Shown piece after piece: positions 5,205 through 5,407 of a stretch of DNA of 5,407 nucleotides. Source of the stretch: an uncultured Veillonella sp. (GTDB lineage Bacteria > Bacillota > Negativicutes > Veillonellales > Veillonellaceae). A program made the translations under genes and the position numbers. Numbering within the stretch: position 1 is the first letter of the stretch; the number at the start of each line of letters is the position of its first letter. Below the pieces are notes generated by a model. That model was not told where the DNA came from and did not search any database. It was given only the letters and a program-made list of their open reading frames with translations. The stretch is taken from contig CAUHTB010000066.1 of assembly GCA_959608595.1 (NCBI GenBank), forward strand, positions 1 through 5,407, written 5' to 3'.

Positions 5205-5407
5205 TCATAAATTTAAAACAAATATAAACTTATTTTCATATTATTAACATGACTTTTTATTATGTTAATTTTTTTACGCATAAAATATACTTATTTAATG
5301 GTTTACTTTTTACTCATTTGATTGTAAAAGCCCTTATATTTACTGCATTCTTATAGGTCTATCCTCGTCACGCCAACATACAATATTCCGTATATAATTT
5401 TTTTCCA
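5205..5407. other. AT-rich upstream region, no gene seen
   Basis: These 203 bases up to the window edge are very AT-rich. They contain no ORF with a ribosome site, no RNA gene I recognise, and only weak dyads such as TTTTAC/GTAAAA (5308-5329). Confidence 0.5.

Overview
The window looks like chromosomal DNA of a low-GC Firmicute. AT-rich spacers, strong GGAGG-type ribosome binding sites and intrinsic terminators support this. A Veillonella-like member of the Negativicutes is my best guess, but it rests on general impression and not on a diagnostic gene. There are four protein genes: one on the + strand, cut by the left edge, and three on the - strand.

Left part (1-1670). A DUF262-DUF1524 protein of the GmrSD/SspE/BrxU-like class fills this region. 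These are nucleotide-driven nucleases that act against phage DNA. The gene is clearly more AT-rich than the coding regions to its right, which fits an acquired defence gene. A strong, symmetric stem-loop with A and T tracts (1616-1670) closes it and probably also stops transcription coming from the right.

Middle part (1671-4057). Two - strand genes are each preceded by unusually structured DNA. The upstream one (2881-3786) encodes a sigma-70-family protein with region 2 and region 4 plus a roughly 110-residue N-terminal extension. The downstream one (1797-2405) encodes a 202-residue protein I cannot assign firmly. Its length and scattered motifs resemble the competence transcription factor ComK. 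If that holds, the pair would be an alternative sigma factor with a ComK-like regulator, a candidate competence control locus. The DNA before the sigma gene has a good promoter, a 28-bp tandem repeat, and three copies of an ATTC-N4-GAAT dyad, one just upstream of the -35 box. The 475-bp spacer before the ComK-like gene carries several dyads, including a 10-bp-arm inverted repeat at 2659-2680.

Right part (4058-5407). A single-gene unit has its own promoter, ribosome binding site and terminator. It encodes a P-loop ATPase of the archaeal-type ATPase/DUF234 group that ends just where the C-terminal DUF234 domain should begin. The last 240 bases upstream of it are AT-rich and hold no gene I can support.
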